NCBI RefSeq assembly: GCF_000003815.2
Contig: NC_049988.1
Span: forward strand, 13,444,671-13,508,670
DNA: 64,000 nt
Direction: 5' to 3'
DNA from: Branchiostoma floridae
Taxonomy: Eukaryota; Chordata; Leptocardii; Amphioxiformes; Branchiostomatidae
Part shown: piece by piece, positions 33,965-48,900 of the stretch
Layout of the letters: each line of letters opens with the position of its first letter
Position numbering within the stretch: position 1 is the first letter of the stretch
The notes under the pieces: model-generated
The model's database searches: none
Told to the model about the DNA's origin: nothing
Seen by the model: only the letters and a program-made list of their open reading frames with translations
Translations under genes and position numbers: made by a program

Positions 33965-36900
33965 CTAATACGGGCGGTCCCTACGGTCTGATCTCATGTC
34001 ATCCCTGGAAGATATAACAAGGAAGAATGAATAACACAATTTCATAGCAAATGGAAGAACAAGTAAATCCAATTATAACTTATGTACAGAACAAAAATAT
34101 GGTAAGCAAACTTTTGCCTACTAACACCTTTTTTTACATTTGTTTGCTTACAACCATGGCCATCTTAATACATCAGGGCTCGAAATACTTTTTTCTGCAT
34201 ACCTGCACTGGTGCAGGTAACATTGAAAATTACCTGCACCAGACAAATTCTACCTGCACCACTCTAAATTTAGGAAGTATGAATCATACTAAAATTGTCC
34301 AGAAGCCATTGCTATTTTTTCTTTTGTACTTTATAGGTGGTAACAGCCAATGCAGCTAAGAACAATCAACATGCACCTACTAGTACATCATAGGACAGTT
34401 ATGTAAAGTTCTCTGTATAAAACCCAGTATATGGACCAGTGCAGGTTAGGTGCAGGCAGACACCAGAAATACCTGCACAGCTCCAATTTTAACTGCACTA
34501 ACCTGCATATGCAGGTGGTATTTCGAGCCCTGTACATTGAAAGCTATCGAACCTGTTGCAAGAAACTTATCTGTGGCAATCAATGGAATAAAAATCAATT
34601 AAAAAAAACTGAGGGTAACATAAAAATCATGAAACTAGGAAATGTGCCTACAGACTTTATGACAATATACAGTATTGGAATCATAACCAAGTTGATGTCA
34701 CAACAGATCTGTATCTGTATCTGTATTTACATAGCCAGTATAACCACCCTACGGCGTAACACACCAGCTTCGACATAACATTAACACATGACAGTCCTTA
34801 CCTCTTCCCCCTGCCTCTGAATCCCCCGCGGTCGCCCCCACGGCCGCCACGGAAGCCTCCGCGATCACCCCCGCGCCCACGGAACCCGCCACGATGGCCG
34901 CCAAAACCACCGCCGCCATGGCCTCCGTCATCTGGCACAGAAAAAACAAAATTTAAGCATGTCTGTCCTAAATACGAAGAAAATGATAAATGAATATCAC
35001 TTCTCCTTATGGTGTTTCAGTATACTTCAAACACTTATTTCCATTCTTACAGAAACGTATACATTCAAATACAGATGCATTCATCAAGTCACATAACACT
35101 GTCTGATACTGAAAGAAACCATACAAACTATTGTACTGTCAGTGCTCACATTGGCCAGGTGGTCCTGATGTCAAGGTGGTCACCTGTACAGGTTTGACTG
35201 CATCTTCAAAATGACAGTTCTTACAGTTTTACTGGTAGATATCACAAACATATTTTATGATATTCGGTTAACATACCTCCACCTGGCTTGGGTGCCTGGC
35301 ATCGGTTGCAGGAAGTTCTCCAGGAGAAGTTGGTGTTACCACATTCCCTACAGAGGAACAGACAAATAACAGTTACACACTCGTACATGTACAGGAATCA
35401 CTGTATATCCTAAAAGGTTGTTAAAAACAAAAGGAACGCAAGAAGTTGTCAGTTAACCAGAAAGTGATCTCGAAACAGTATAGTACACCAAAGCTTCTCT
35501 TCCACGAGAAAAAAAAAGATGCTATATGAAGTACCTGTGTGATTTCTCTTTCAACAAGCACAACGACTTATGGCTCTGCATCCTGTCCTAAGGACTGCAA
35601 CCCTTTCCAGTAATGTGTATGTCAGGTAGGCAAAGAGAGCCGGGATTCAAACTCATAACTTTTGGTCCAGAAGCAGGATCACTAAACTACGGACTATACA
35701 GACTACAACAGTTGTTTGCTAGTAGCCAAGAATATTGTCTTACGGGTTGGGACAGCTCCAGTCTCCCTCTCGCTGTTCCATGGACCGGCCACCATCACGT
35801 CCGCCTCCACGGCCTGAAATAAACAAACAAAAACCATCAACTTTTTTCTCATTCGAGATTCTCCCATAATGTTCAAGACTATCAAGTTACAGTAATGCAT
35901 TTAAAGTAATCCTTGCAGTAGGTACGTAATCAAATAATCATTTCAGAAATACTGCCATTTCTATTATTTCAGCAGACTGTTCTGTACGGTTTAATACAGT
36001 ACTTCATTTGGTTAAATTGCTATGGAACTCGACTTACCTCCACCACCACCGAAGTCTCTTGGTCCTGTAATTAAACACACAAAAGAGAAGTATCAATTCA
36101 ATGTAAGGGGTACAGGTATTCCTATTTCCTTTTTTTACTACTACTTTATTACATTTAAGAGTCATTGCACGAGAAAACCAGGCAAAACCAGGCAGAGGCC
36201 GGAAGATGGGGGTCGGCCAAATCCACTCAAACTTTTTATGTGTGATAGGTATGTGGAACTATGAACAGCCATATAGTTAAAACTCTCCAGCTATTTTTCG
36301 TTATGGCGTTCTGGGACCCCCCTCAGGGACCCTCTAAAATCCAACAATTTATGCCTGAAAATTACTGAAATTTCGATGGCTATTCTGAAAAATCTGATTA
36401 AGGTACGAACAAAAGTTTTGCAGTTCCATATAGCCTGGGTTCTTAAGTGTTACAGACCAAAAGTTGAAGATGATGTATTAAAGTTAAGAGGGTGTGTTAG
36501 GGGGTTACCTGAACCACTGAAAGCAGAATTTTTGTCACTGTAAATTTTAGTCATTTTTAAGGCGCAATAAAATCTATACCCAGTGGGTCTGGTGAATGGT
36601 TTTAATGTTGATAGAGAGAGGAACATCTACTTATTCAAAAACAATCGTCGTCTAATTGGGCCATACATAACGCGAGCCGTGAGAGGGGGGTCTTCATGGG
36701 GATTTTTCGGGTTTCGGTCTTTAGTAAATCGGGTGATTATATTACTCTATGGGGGGTAAGTCATGGCAAATGTTTGCAAAGTTGTTTGTGAACCATGCAT
36801 AATTGTCAAAATATCATGTTTGATTGGCAATATTAATTTGGGCTCCATATGGGGGATTTGGGGATACTATAAAAGCAATTTTGCTGATTTTATACATTTT

Positions 36901-39900
36901 ACTGTTGCTTTCTAATGTTTTGAAACTGGTATCTGTTCCTAAATTACTTTGTACCTACCAGATATGTCGTGCATAATAAGAAGGCTCTACATGGGGGTTA
37001 CCAGGACTCCACAAATGTGATACCATTGAATAGAAAGGGCACATGGATGCGGCTCTACTTCATACATATTGAGAATCATAGAACAAGACCACAACAAAGG
37101 TCAAGATTAACGCTTTTGGGGATGGATACGTGTACATTATACTTTTTTCATCAATACGGGTGCACTATAGGTACTGCTATAGACATGCTGATTAGGGAAC
37201 TGATGCGAGTCGGTTAATAAAAAAATGGCCGAAAAAATTTGCATCCATTATGGTGAGGTGGTGTGGTCAGGAAAGCTGAACAAATGACAAAACACACAGA
37301 GTATGATATACCAAACAGATTCTTGATTTTCATTCTTTCACATCTTCTCGTTTGACCTTGGAATTGAAGTTGGCATTCTAAGTAATTAGTACGCATTTAC
37401 GTTTGCCGATGTGTTTGCAATCTACGGCATATAGTGCTCATTTTGTAGCTGCTATGAATTACAGTATGGTTTAAATCTAAACGTTTTTTTCTGACAATGA
37501 AAAAAACTTGTAATCGATGTGCACACCACAAGCCAAAAACAAAGTCTTTGACGAATCCTTTACATAGAACTACATTAGATTTAAAAAATCTGATGAAACA
37601 TTTAGCTGTAATTGCTAACAGACTCTGGTCGGACCTAACACTAGACATATTGCAATTGGGTACAAAATCTCTTGAAAGCCTTTCTTTTTACATTTTTGGT
37701 AAAAAAACTATGAAAAAGCAATTTGCACATGTATGTGCATGTGCCTAGGATAGTTTCCAATAACTGTATGAAAGGAAGTGTTATGTAGCCTATAACGGGC
37801 AGATGAAAATGGTCTGATACAAGTTTTAGTTACTTTAGCTTTAATGATTCAAGGCCGTTGGTTATTGCCAGTTCACTCAAGTTTACATCTTTGAACATGA
37901 AAAGATGAATGTAGTCAATGCTAGTATATAGTGTGTTTGCCGTGTCTGCCACTCGCCTTCCTCTTCTATCCGTCTAAATTTAGTGTATTGACTCCATGTT
38001 AGTGGCCACAGATTCTGTGCTTTCATGCTGTCTCTGTGTTACTGAAAGGCTTGTACAATATTGTAATCTGCTTGGCCGTAATTTTTGTAATTTGTTACTT
38101 TAATTTATTATTTTGTAGCGTAATTTTGACAAAAGTGCTATATCACCACTTAAACAAAAGTAAACTGTCCTTTGCGTTTGAATTTGCGTCTCGACAGTTT
38201 ACTTGATACTAAAGGGGCTCTATATGTAAAGGGTTTGTGATAGATTTTGTTTTTGGTTTGTCCTTATGGTAATGAATGAATAGCAATTGATGTACAGCAC
38301 TTTGTGACCTAAACTGTGGGCTATGGTATATCGTAATTGATAAAAAAGTACAATGTACATGTAGTCATCATTTAAATAGCCTTATTGAATATTGACATGA
38401 TAAAGGCAACTTTTTTTCCAGCCATTTCTATATTCGTATACTCACATCAGTTCCAGAAATCAGCATGACCTTATAGTGGTGAATGAATAGTCATTAGGCA
38501 TATTAACAAACCATTGATGTAATGTTGTTTGTCTATAGCAGTACCTATAATGCACTCATATTGATGAAAAAAAGTATAATGTACACGTATCCATCCCCAA
38601 AAGCGTTAATCTTGACCTTTGTTGTGGTCTTGTTCTATGATTCTCAATATGTACATGTATGAAGTAGAGCCGCATCCATGTGCCCTTTCTATTCAATGGT
38701 ATCACATTTGTGGAGTCCTGGTAACCCCCATGTAGAGCCTTCTTATTATGCACGACATATCTGGTAGGTACAAAGTAATTTAGGAACAGATACCAGTTTC
38801 AAAACATTAGAAAGCAACAGTAAAATGTATAAAATCAGCAAAATTGCTTTTATAGTATCCCCAAATCCCCCATATGGAGCCCAAATTAATATTGCCAATC
38901 AAACATGATATTTTGACAATTATGCATGGTTCACAAACAACTTTGCAAACATTTGCCATGACTTACCCCCCATAGAGTAATATAATCACCCGATTTACTA
39001 AAGACCGAAACCCGAAAAATCCCCATGAAGACCCCCCTCTCACGGCTCGCGTTATGTATGGCCCAATTAGACGACGATTGTTTTTGAATAAGTAGATGTT
39101 CCTCTCTCTATCAACATTAAAACCATTCACCAGACCCACTGGGTATAGATTTTATTGCGCCTTAAAAATGACTAAAATTTACAGTGACAAAAATTCTGCT
39201 TTCAGTGGTTCAGGTAACCCCCTAACACACCCTCTTAACTTTAATACATCATCTTCAACTTTTGGTCTGTAACACTTAAGAACCCAGGCTATATGGAACT
39301 GCAAAACTTTTGTTCGTACCTTAATCAGATTTTTCAGAATAGCCATCGAAATTTCAGTAATTTTCAGGCATAAATTGTTGGATTTTAGAGGGTCCCTGAG
39401 GGGGGTCCCAGAACGCCATAACGAAAAATAGCTGGAGAGTTTTAACTATATGGCTGTTCATAGTTCCACATACCTATCACACATAAAAAGTTTGAGTGGA
39501 TTTGGCCGACCCCCATCTTCCGGCCTCTGCCTGGTTTTCTCGTGCAATGACTCTTAAGGCTTTTATAACACTATAAATGCACTGTTTGCATAGATTAGCT
39601 TCGCTGTAGATGAAGATTGGATTTGCGGTGTTTTTGAGTTCACAGTAGTCACTAGTCACAAACAGAATCAGAATTACTGATTTTGGAAACAGTCAGACGT
39701 TTCAGATAGCTCCGACTATCTTTCAACAGTGACACTTCCTATTGGTGACCTGTAACAGATTTTTGAAGATGCAGGTTTTAATGAAATTAACAACAATTAC
39801 CTCCGAAGCCACGTCCACCGCCGCCGCCGCGACCCCCTCCCCGTCCGAATGGCCCTGATCTGGGGCGCATCTGTGCCAGCTCCACCTTGATCTTGTTGCC

Positions 39901-42900
39901 AAGGAACTCTTTATCTGTAAGGACAATACGCAAGGATGAGACACACATGAGAACATGTATTAAAATGCCTGGAATAAGATTACCGGCTTGACAGCACAGG
40001 ACATAGTGATGTGCAAGATTTTAATTTCATCATGACTTGCTGTAAGTTCATTTAGTTTTGAGGGGACTGATAAAATGTAACATTACAGTCACAGGAAAAA
40101 TCAGTCTCTCATGGTGCTAATTGTTCACACAATTCTGTACCACACTAGCGAAGCAAGAGAAATGCACATTTGCATCATAATACATGTAAATTCAAGGAGG
40201 GGAGGTCACCACAAAGTTTATCTCAAAACCACTGTAAGCACATCAACATTTTGGGTAAATCCGTACCGTTGAACCAGTCGATGGCAGCCCGTGCTGAGTG
40301 TGCGTCGTCATAGGTAACTGTGGCCTCGCCCTTTGGTGACCCCGTCATCTTGTCCTTGTAGATCCAGATCTTGGGCTTGTGGGTCTTCTTGTCCATCTGG
40401 AGGATATCAAAAGGAATTTAAGTCAAGTCATGAAATAGTTGCAATTGTTTAAAGGCAAAACTCAAGTGTACATTATAATATGCATTACATGTATTTGTCA
40501 GGGGGTTCTCTATACGATGAGCAAATGTATGCAAGCTAAATTGACAATGTGACTTGATGTAATGCAGAGAAACCCTGCAGTAGACTGAATAGGAAAATAT
40601 CAACTTTCTCTTACAAGCTTTTAGACAAACTGATTAAACATCGCTTATAGCAGTCTGCCCAACATCCATCCAGCGGAAAGGGACCAGTTACAGCCTTGGA
40701 CAGTAAAGTTTGTGTTACACAGACTTCTTTTAGACAGTCACACAAGATAGACAAAATGTAGCATTGAGATGCAGCTACCTTGATGATGCCGATGGACCCA
40801 AAGTGGCTGGTGAGATGGCCTGCCAGTTCCTCCTCCCTCATGCTGGTGGGGAGATTCTGCACAAAGATGGTGTCCTGCTGCACCTGCATGTCTCCGTCTG
40901 TTGCGGGAACATCATTAACCTTTAGCACACTGACGCCAGCATCTGGCTCTACTTTACTCTCTACTGTACATGGGGTTTAAGAGACAAGGAGAAGGTTCAC
41001 CATGTTAGCACCTGGGATCAAAAGTCCAGTTATTATAGACAGATCCCATAGCCCCACACTCCTCCATCACCATGTGCAGGGCTCGAAATACCCCCTACAT
41101 ATGCAAGAGTTATAGTTCNNNNNNNNNNNNNNNNNNNNNNNNNNNNNNNNNNNNNNNNNNNNNNNNNNNNNNNNNNNNNNNNNNNNNNNNNNNNNNNNNN
41201 NNNNNNNNNNNNNNNNNNGTACACATTGTTATGGTGAAAGGAAGAGAATTTGCATACCGTTGCTTCGGCCACCATCAGAGCTACCCCCTCCTGTGAAGAG
41301 TGAACAAAACAGTAAGATATCTACTCACTAGTTAATGTTAATCTGCAATACATAGTCATAGCACATCAATTCAACATAGAACAACAGAGAACAAGTATAT
41401 TGAATGTAAAGATGAGTTTGTACTACACGGCACATGCTGGTTGACATTGACCGTCTACATGATCTAGAAACCTGAACTCTGAACTTGAAGATAACATTCA
41501 ATGATTGGTAACAAAAACTATTGCCATATACCCTTCATTATCATTATATCAGTAAATGTTTCAAATGTGTCTGAAGATAGCAAAAAACACATCAACCTAC
41601 TGGAAATCGATCATCTATGTGTTCAGTCAATAGTCACTTGAACACATTGCATAACAGCTATACCCATGGCCATATTATTACCTCCATGAAATGTCATGGA
41701 GGTTATATTTTACCCTGCGTTTGTGTGTCTGTCTGTGTGTTTGTGTGTGTGTGTGTGTGTAAACAAGATAACTCAAGAATGGCTGGGTGGATTGGTTTCA
41801 TACTTGGTGTGTTGGTAGTGTGTGATGAAAGCTGGAAATGATTAGATTTTGTGCCCCCTAGCAGCTCCCCTTGGTACTGCAGCGCAACTTCCGGTTTTGC
41901 TATCTTGGTGTTCTGAACATGCTATGGTCACGATTTTTGAGTGTTAGATAGCTCTTGCGCTCAGGAAGAAATGACATAAGTTTGGGCCCCCTAGCGTCTA
42001 GTTTTGGGATAGCAGGGGCGTTTTTGTCAAATACTTCTGAAGAGGATAACTCAAGAAGGGAACAACGGATTTTCATGATTTTCGGTATGTAGGTACCTTA
42101 GACAATGTTGTACATGATAAGATACTAATTATACAAAATAGGAGTACATTTGCATAATTAATGAGAATATTCTAACATAGCAGTTTTTTCAATGTATCTC
42201 TTGTTCCGGACATGCTATGGTCTTGACATTTAGGTGGTAGATAGCTTTTAGTGCCATACAAAAGTGGGACAAGTTTCAGCCCCCTAACATCTAATTGTGG
42301 AACTGCAGAGGAGTTTTTGTCAAGACACTCCAAAGAGGATAACTGCAGAAAGGAACGACGGATTGCCTGCATTTTAGGCATGCAGGTAGCTTGGGCAAAG
42401 ATGTTCATAATAATATGCATGTTATGCAAATGAGAACTTAATTTGCATAATTAATGAGGAAATTGTATAGTTCCATTGTTTTCAATAACTGGACCTCAAT
42501 ACATGTAACACATGTTAGTTAAGATAGGTGAAATATAAGCAGATACCAAATATGGTAATGAGGAACTTATTTGCATAATTCATGTAAAAATTGCAAAACC
42601 ACTTTATGATTAATGATGGGAATTTTATAATTGTGACACGTGTACGTTAGTCAATGATGACCAACACCATGCATGAATTATGTTAATGTGTTAGTCAATT
42701 GCATGAAATTTTCGAAAGCTCTAAATTTTCATGGAGGTATGAGGTCGCCGAACTCTAGTTAGTAATACTATTTTGCAACAACACTGTAAGGATGGGTATG
42801 TAGTGATTATGTAGATGGGACAGAACCAAAAATAAAATTGTATACACTTGTTGACTATCTACAACACCCTTTCATATGCTCAACAATTCCCCCAGTACCA

Positions 42901-45900
42901 TTGACTAGGTCTACCCATCCATTCACACATAACATGATTAGACCCATCAGTTTTAGCATTTGAATCTTGTTTAGGGTTATCTTTCATCATCAATGCTCTC
43001 CATTTGTTCTTGTCTCTGAGGTTTAACCATTTAAATGTATTTAATCACCCAGCATATCATTTGCTTGCCCTGTCAAACATGTACCATGCACACAAGTTGA
43101 GATAGATCTAACATAAACGTTGACACGTCAGAAGTTGCATGTGCCTACATCAGTTTATCATACCCAGTTTTGTGTACAAGCAAGACAAAAAACTTGCTTA
43201 GACCAGTTGAAGGAAACCCCAGCACTTTTCTTTTTTTAACGTTTATGATCTTGCTTAAACTCTTAAACACTTGTTTTATCGCAGTGTTTCAACAATACCA
43301 GCTTAGTTTCATATACTACCGGTATGTAACATACTTATGGTTATGTTGATCATAGAACTATATTTGTGCATGTTATTATCTTATCATGTGTGAGGTCATT
43401 TATGTACAACTTTGTATAGGCGTTTCTGTATCATGTACTGTAATTTGTTTAATGGATGTATATACATATATTTTGTAGTCGACATGTTGAAAATTTGTAC
43501 AAAATCAGTGATATTCAGTTTGTTCTTACAAACTGCGATGCTGATTCTTTTCTGAATAAAAAAAAAAAAAAAAAATGAATTCAACCTCTAGAACTTAAGT
43601 AGCTTCTCCACACATAGCCTTAGAAAGTAATCATTATATTGTTTAGAACCTCCATGGTGTTTTCTCTATACCCACAGCCATACTCTTACGCTGATAATTA
43701 TGGATTCCCCATCAAAAACTAAATTCTTTGTGTAACTTAAATTGTAATTGTAGTATTGACCCAAGTAGTTAATTACTAATCTGTACCTAAAAAGTCAGTT
43801 GTTTGCATTATCAAATCACACTCCTGACAATGTTACTATTAATTAGCACCCACACCATGTACATCCGTACACGTATTACACTACCACTTGCTTATTTTCA
43901 TGAAAATAGATTGAACATTCTGAACATTGAAGCATTCAATGTTGCTTGAAAACCTGTAAAATTGGCATTTCAAAGTTGCTCATGTAAAACATTTGTGGAA
44001 AACCATTGAAAACATTGTGTAAGTTATCTGAACTAATGTGGTTTGGCATTAAATTCTTCAACTTAAAAATTCATTTAAAAGGGATTCAAGTATGCTTTGC
44101 AGTCAAGAATGTTATGTATCCTAACTTTGACTGAACCATCTTGATCATATCAATTGTTAGTACACACAAAATGTACCCCATTCCTACTAGTTGACCTGGA
44201 GACCTTGCGGGTCAAAATACCAGTATGATCATCCTAATATCAATGTGGACAAGAAAATCATACACTGTAATCTACATTGTAATTGCTTTGTTAAGTTCAC
44301 ATGAGCTTAACCTCTTACCATTATAACAGCTTTGTCAATACTGTCAAACCTATGTGGGATCACACAGTCAAGTGATTCACAATAGGATATCAGTTGCTTT
44401 CAAAGTTAGATTTCTGTATCAGTGTTTCTGAAAATTGTGTATGAAGTCAGAGCCCTTGACTTGAAACCTGTGTATATACTAAATAACCCTAACATTGCTG
44501 TGATATGGACATTTCTAAGAGACCCTTCAACTTCAAGATGGTATGTTCTGCAATACCAGTGACATATTTGGTTAAGTGCATACCCTGGTTTTAAAGCACC
44601 CCGGTTATTCTAATAATACTATCCATTGCAAGTCTTTAGTTGAAAGGGTGTGAGAGTTGTTGGATGAAACCTTGTACCCAGCCCTATACCTGAACATTGT
44701 CACACCATTGACAATTTGCATAGGACTGAGACTTCCATCTACACAGTTGCACTACTGACTGCTGGAAAGTTTAGTTTAATTACCTTTTCAATCCTTGACA
44801 CATTAGGGTAGCGCCTTCAACAATAAACCTTGGTAGTTTGCACCCAATTTACTATAGTAGCCACATTTCATGTCAAACACACAAAAAATGGTGAAAATGT
44901 TCACTGAACTGTACCCCTATCCACGTCAACTTATATCAATGCTTATTATCACTATCACTTATCATATTGACCAGCTTTGAAAAGAGCACAATAAGGCTGT
45001 TAAACCCAAATGTTTGCGACAGAAGTAGCAGTTGATCGTAGCGCAACTAAAAATGTAACCAATTCTTTTCGCATGAACCCAAGCAGCACATTTTATTTTT
45101 AGTGTTTGATTCCTTTTGCCCGTTTTAGACCTGTTTTATCTTGCAGATCAAGTGGGGCACTGTCATTACTCATACCAAACCATTAACTCTATTTTGACTG
45201 ACTAGAATGATGGCACTCTTCAGACATTCATACAAATAAGCTCTGCCATACAAAGCAACCTGGATTTCTATGGAGTTTCATTTTGTCGCTGCATTTACCC
45301 AAAACTTGACATTAATTCTTAACATTAGGTTCTTATTGTTAAAATACCCGTATGTAAAATACGACATCCCTGACAAACACCTGTTGTATAACACACTCGA
45401 GTTGATCTTCTAACTTCCATACAAGGTACCCATCACATACATGCAACTTGTATTTCTTAACTTGTTTGTAAATTCATACCATCGCTGCATTTAATTAGTG
45501 CTGAAAATTAACCCCTCATATTAGGTTTTTTACGTTTAAATATCAATATGTAAAACTCAATGTACCTGCAAAACACCTGTACCTGTAGCTGATAGTGGTA
45601 GTGTTTATAAACTAGTCTACTATTTTACATTAAAAGTATTGTCTGTATGGTTTGCACTTTTGTTTAAAATATCAAAAATCTATTTAAAATGGCTTCTGTT
45701 GAATCTTCATCTTTAATGCAACTGTATATTGTATCTATTTTATCTGTTGGATAGGGTATCTTACACTTTCCACATCATTCACATTATGACCTGTCTTTAT
45801 TCCATTCCCAATGCACAACCTTTCCCAACATCTTACAACTTTCTGCGTTACCCATACATTGTCCTTTGTCTGTGTTGATTCCATTCCCAAAGTTATTTTC

Positions 45901-48900
45901 AAACCAGTCTACAGTTTTATGTTTCTAGTAATGTTCATGGGGTTAATACTTCTGTTTGCACATTGAAAATCTATGCAAAATTGCTTCTATTGTAAGTTTT
46001 GTAACACAATCTAAGAACTGAATGAAAGTTAGTATGTATAACTTACAATCAGCATGTACAATGTTTATCTTTAAATTCAATGCAACTGCTTGCAAATGTT
46101 GTACTTTCCTTAATCTCTGATCTCTTGGTAAATGCATCTTTTAACTTTCTGCATTATCCATACTTTGAACTATGACTGTTCATTCCATTCCCAATGCACA
46201 ACCTTTGTATATTGTCTCTTTTCCCCTATCAGTTATGAATATGAAGAAACAGTGACCACCCCACATCTGCACAATGAAGATGGGATAACCATTCTGAGAC
46301 TGACTGAACTGTTGACAATTGTACACGCAGCACTTACCGTATCCACCTTTAAATCCCCCGCGATCGCCGTATCCTCCGCGGTCGCTACAGAATAGGTGAC
46401 ATGATCAGGTTGAACCCATGACATTGGACGCCAGGGTCCGTTACCATGTACAGAGCATCGGAGGAAGCAGAGGTTTGCATCAATGTCTCACTCTCCTGTG
46501 TGAGGGGTGCCAAGCACCCAAACCTTTATGTTTGATAGGGGAGAAATCTGGCACAACCCAACACTAGGGTGGCATGAATAGAGCATCATAAACACTGCAA
46601 CCACAAATATAACAAGGTCAACTTCAAATACCATCTACAGTATATATCGTACTATGTACTAACAATAAGCATTCACTAGAGGCAAATCCTAGGCAGTTTG
46701 GACAGAACAGCTTATAAAGTAATGCTTTGTTTATCCATTGCAGGTTAAACACTTGTGCCTATGAAAATTGAAATGGTTATATAAGTTAAGACAATGCTAC
46801 CACATTGTCACCGTTCACCTTGAGTAATAGACACAAAAACAGTTGTTTGTTGTAGGCATTTATTAATTTTTTCAAAATTGGCTAACTTGTACAACATTAC
46901 ATATGATTAGACTGTTTGATACTTGTTTAATTAATATCTACATGTACCTTTGGGATCTACATGTACCTTTGGACTTCATATAGATATTTCACTATTTTCT
47001 CCACAAAATTATGTTTTTTACCCACACTGTTAACTTAGTGAGAATGAGGTACCAAGGGGGAAAGGTCACAAGCTGTCACAATGGCAGATGGATATTTTCT
47101 ACCATTTCCCTAAATATATNNNNNNNNNNNNNNNNNNNNNNNNNNNNNNNNNNNNNNNNNNNNNNNNNNNNNNNNNNNNNNNNNNNNNNNNNNNNNNNNN
47201 NNNNNNNNNNNNNNNNNNNGTTGACAGACCACACATGGATCATTACCATTTGAGGAATAAAACACTGATGGTCTACTTCTAGTATTTTCAGCTGGATACT
47301 TGAACCACTACCTTTTAGGTGTGGCCCTCCAGGTTAAAAGAGCTCTTAAGCATCTCCATCCAGCAGACTCGATCATGACCAAACAACCATTCAGGGCTGG
47401 TCTTCATTGATCTGTCCATGAAATATTATGACACACAGTTGTGTATGCCTTTTCAATACCACTTGGAATTGTTAATCCATGGAAAACCTGGAATGTTATT
47501 CTTCAAAAATTGTACTTCAAAAACTTAGCGTTGCTTGGGCTGTATTGAAATGTCGGGTAGTTATTCTACATAGCAAACATGGCCAACACACATCTGATTT
47601 GACTTCCACTTCCAGGTTTTTAAAAATTCACTTGTCCTATTGAGCACATACATATAGATCTACTTGCCCGAATTACTAGTAACTTTTCACTTGCCTGAAA
47701 TTCAAATAACATTTATCTCTGTATTTCCATTTCCAAGAATGGAATTTTTTATCACTGGCTCTATTTTTCTGTGTTGATGCCATGACTAAATGAAAATAAG
47801 CATGTACATCAAAATCTCACTCGTGCAAAAAATCTAACCTGATCAGTCAGGAGGGGTAGGACATACACTTGGCCCGAATAGCACTTTAACTTGTCTAACC
47901 CTGACTTATACTTAGTTAAACCCAAGTTTTATGACTTAAAGGTAGCAGAGTCAAGGATCCTGGACTGTGATACACGGTGGAACCTAATAGGATGGAGGAG
48001 GCCAGCTCCTTTCCTAGGCACATAGGCAGTACCATGAATCATCACAGCATATTGTTGAGTTCAGCACAAGTGGATCTGACCAGCAGGTACCATGCACATG
48101 TTGTTATTCAGTAACCAATCATATTCATAACTCAGTTTCTTGTTTCAAACTTGCAAGTTGATCTTCAGAGCAGGAACCCATGTTACATCTTAAAAGTTTT
48201 AAGGATAACCATTCCATAGTCCATTGTTCAAAAGCAAACCAAAAACACCTTGTTGTTCAAAGCCAAGGGCAAGACCACTGTATAGTGTTGAAGGAATACT
48301 TGTACTTGGGGAAACTGCTTGAACTTGAAGTCTTTTACTTCCACACAAGGTACATTGGAAAACTACATACAACCCATGTATGTTTTAGATTCTAAATACC
48401 ACTGCTTCTATGCTACTAGTCTACAATTTAGTCATTTGATATTGTTGATTGACCCTTTATCATTATGTCTACAATTTAACTTCTGGTCTATTCTCCAAGT
48501 GTTCCAGTGACAGCTGTTTGTAGTCCATATGACCTTGCAGCAAGTTTCCTCTTCTGATCATCCCAATAAGAAGCTGTGACACTCTGCCAGTGTCAGGGAC
48601 GCTGTTCTCCCTCTGGTTTCCAGTCCACCAAGTAACACCAGTTCCCATCACTCATGTATTCCTTAGTCTATTTGACTGTTGTAGCACCACAGAAGATCTG
48701 ACAGATAGCTTTGTTCATTCTTCTCGGACATACACTATAGTGATAGCATTTATCTCTTTTGTTGCCTGCCTCTTTCTTGGATGGGTCCTTGCTTGCTTAG
48801 CTTGTTCCCTTACTGTAGCCGTACCACTTCTGTTTTCACTTTGTTCCTTTACTTTGGGTAGATACCTCACAGCACCTACCCATTGTCCAGTCATGGACTT

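Noticed and set aside
36969-38753. Matching frames on opposite strands ([12 protein letters not shown]...)
   Set aside because: They are the two arms of the inverted repeat; no further protein evidence.
43555-43575. AATAAA plus poly(A) as the end of a nested gene or retrocopy
   Set aside because: No spacing between signal and A run, no target duplication and no coding sequence upstream; insufficient evidence.
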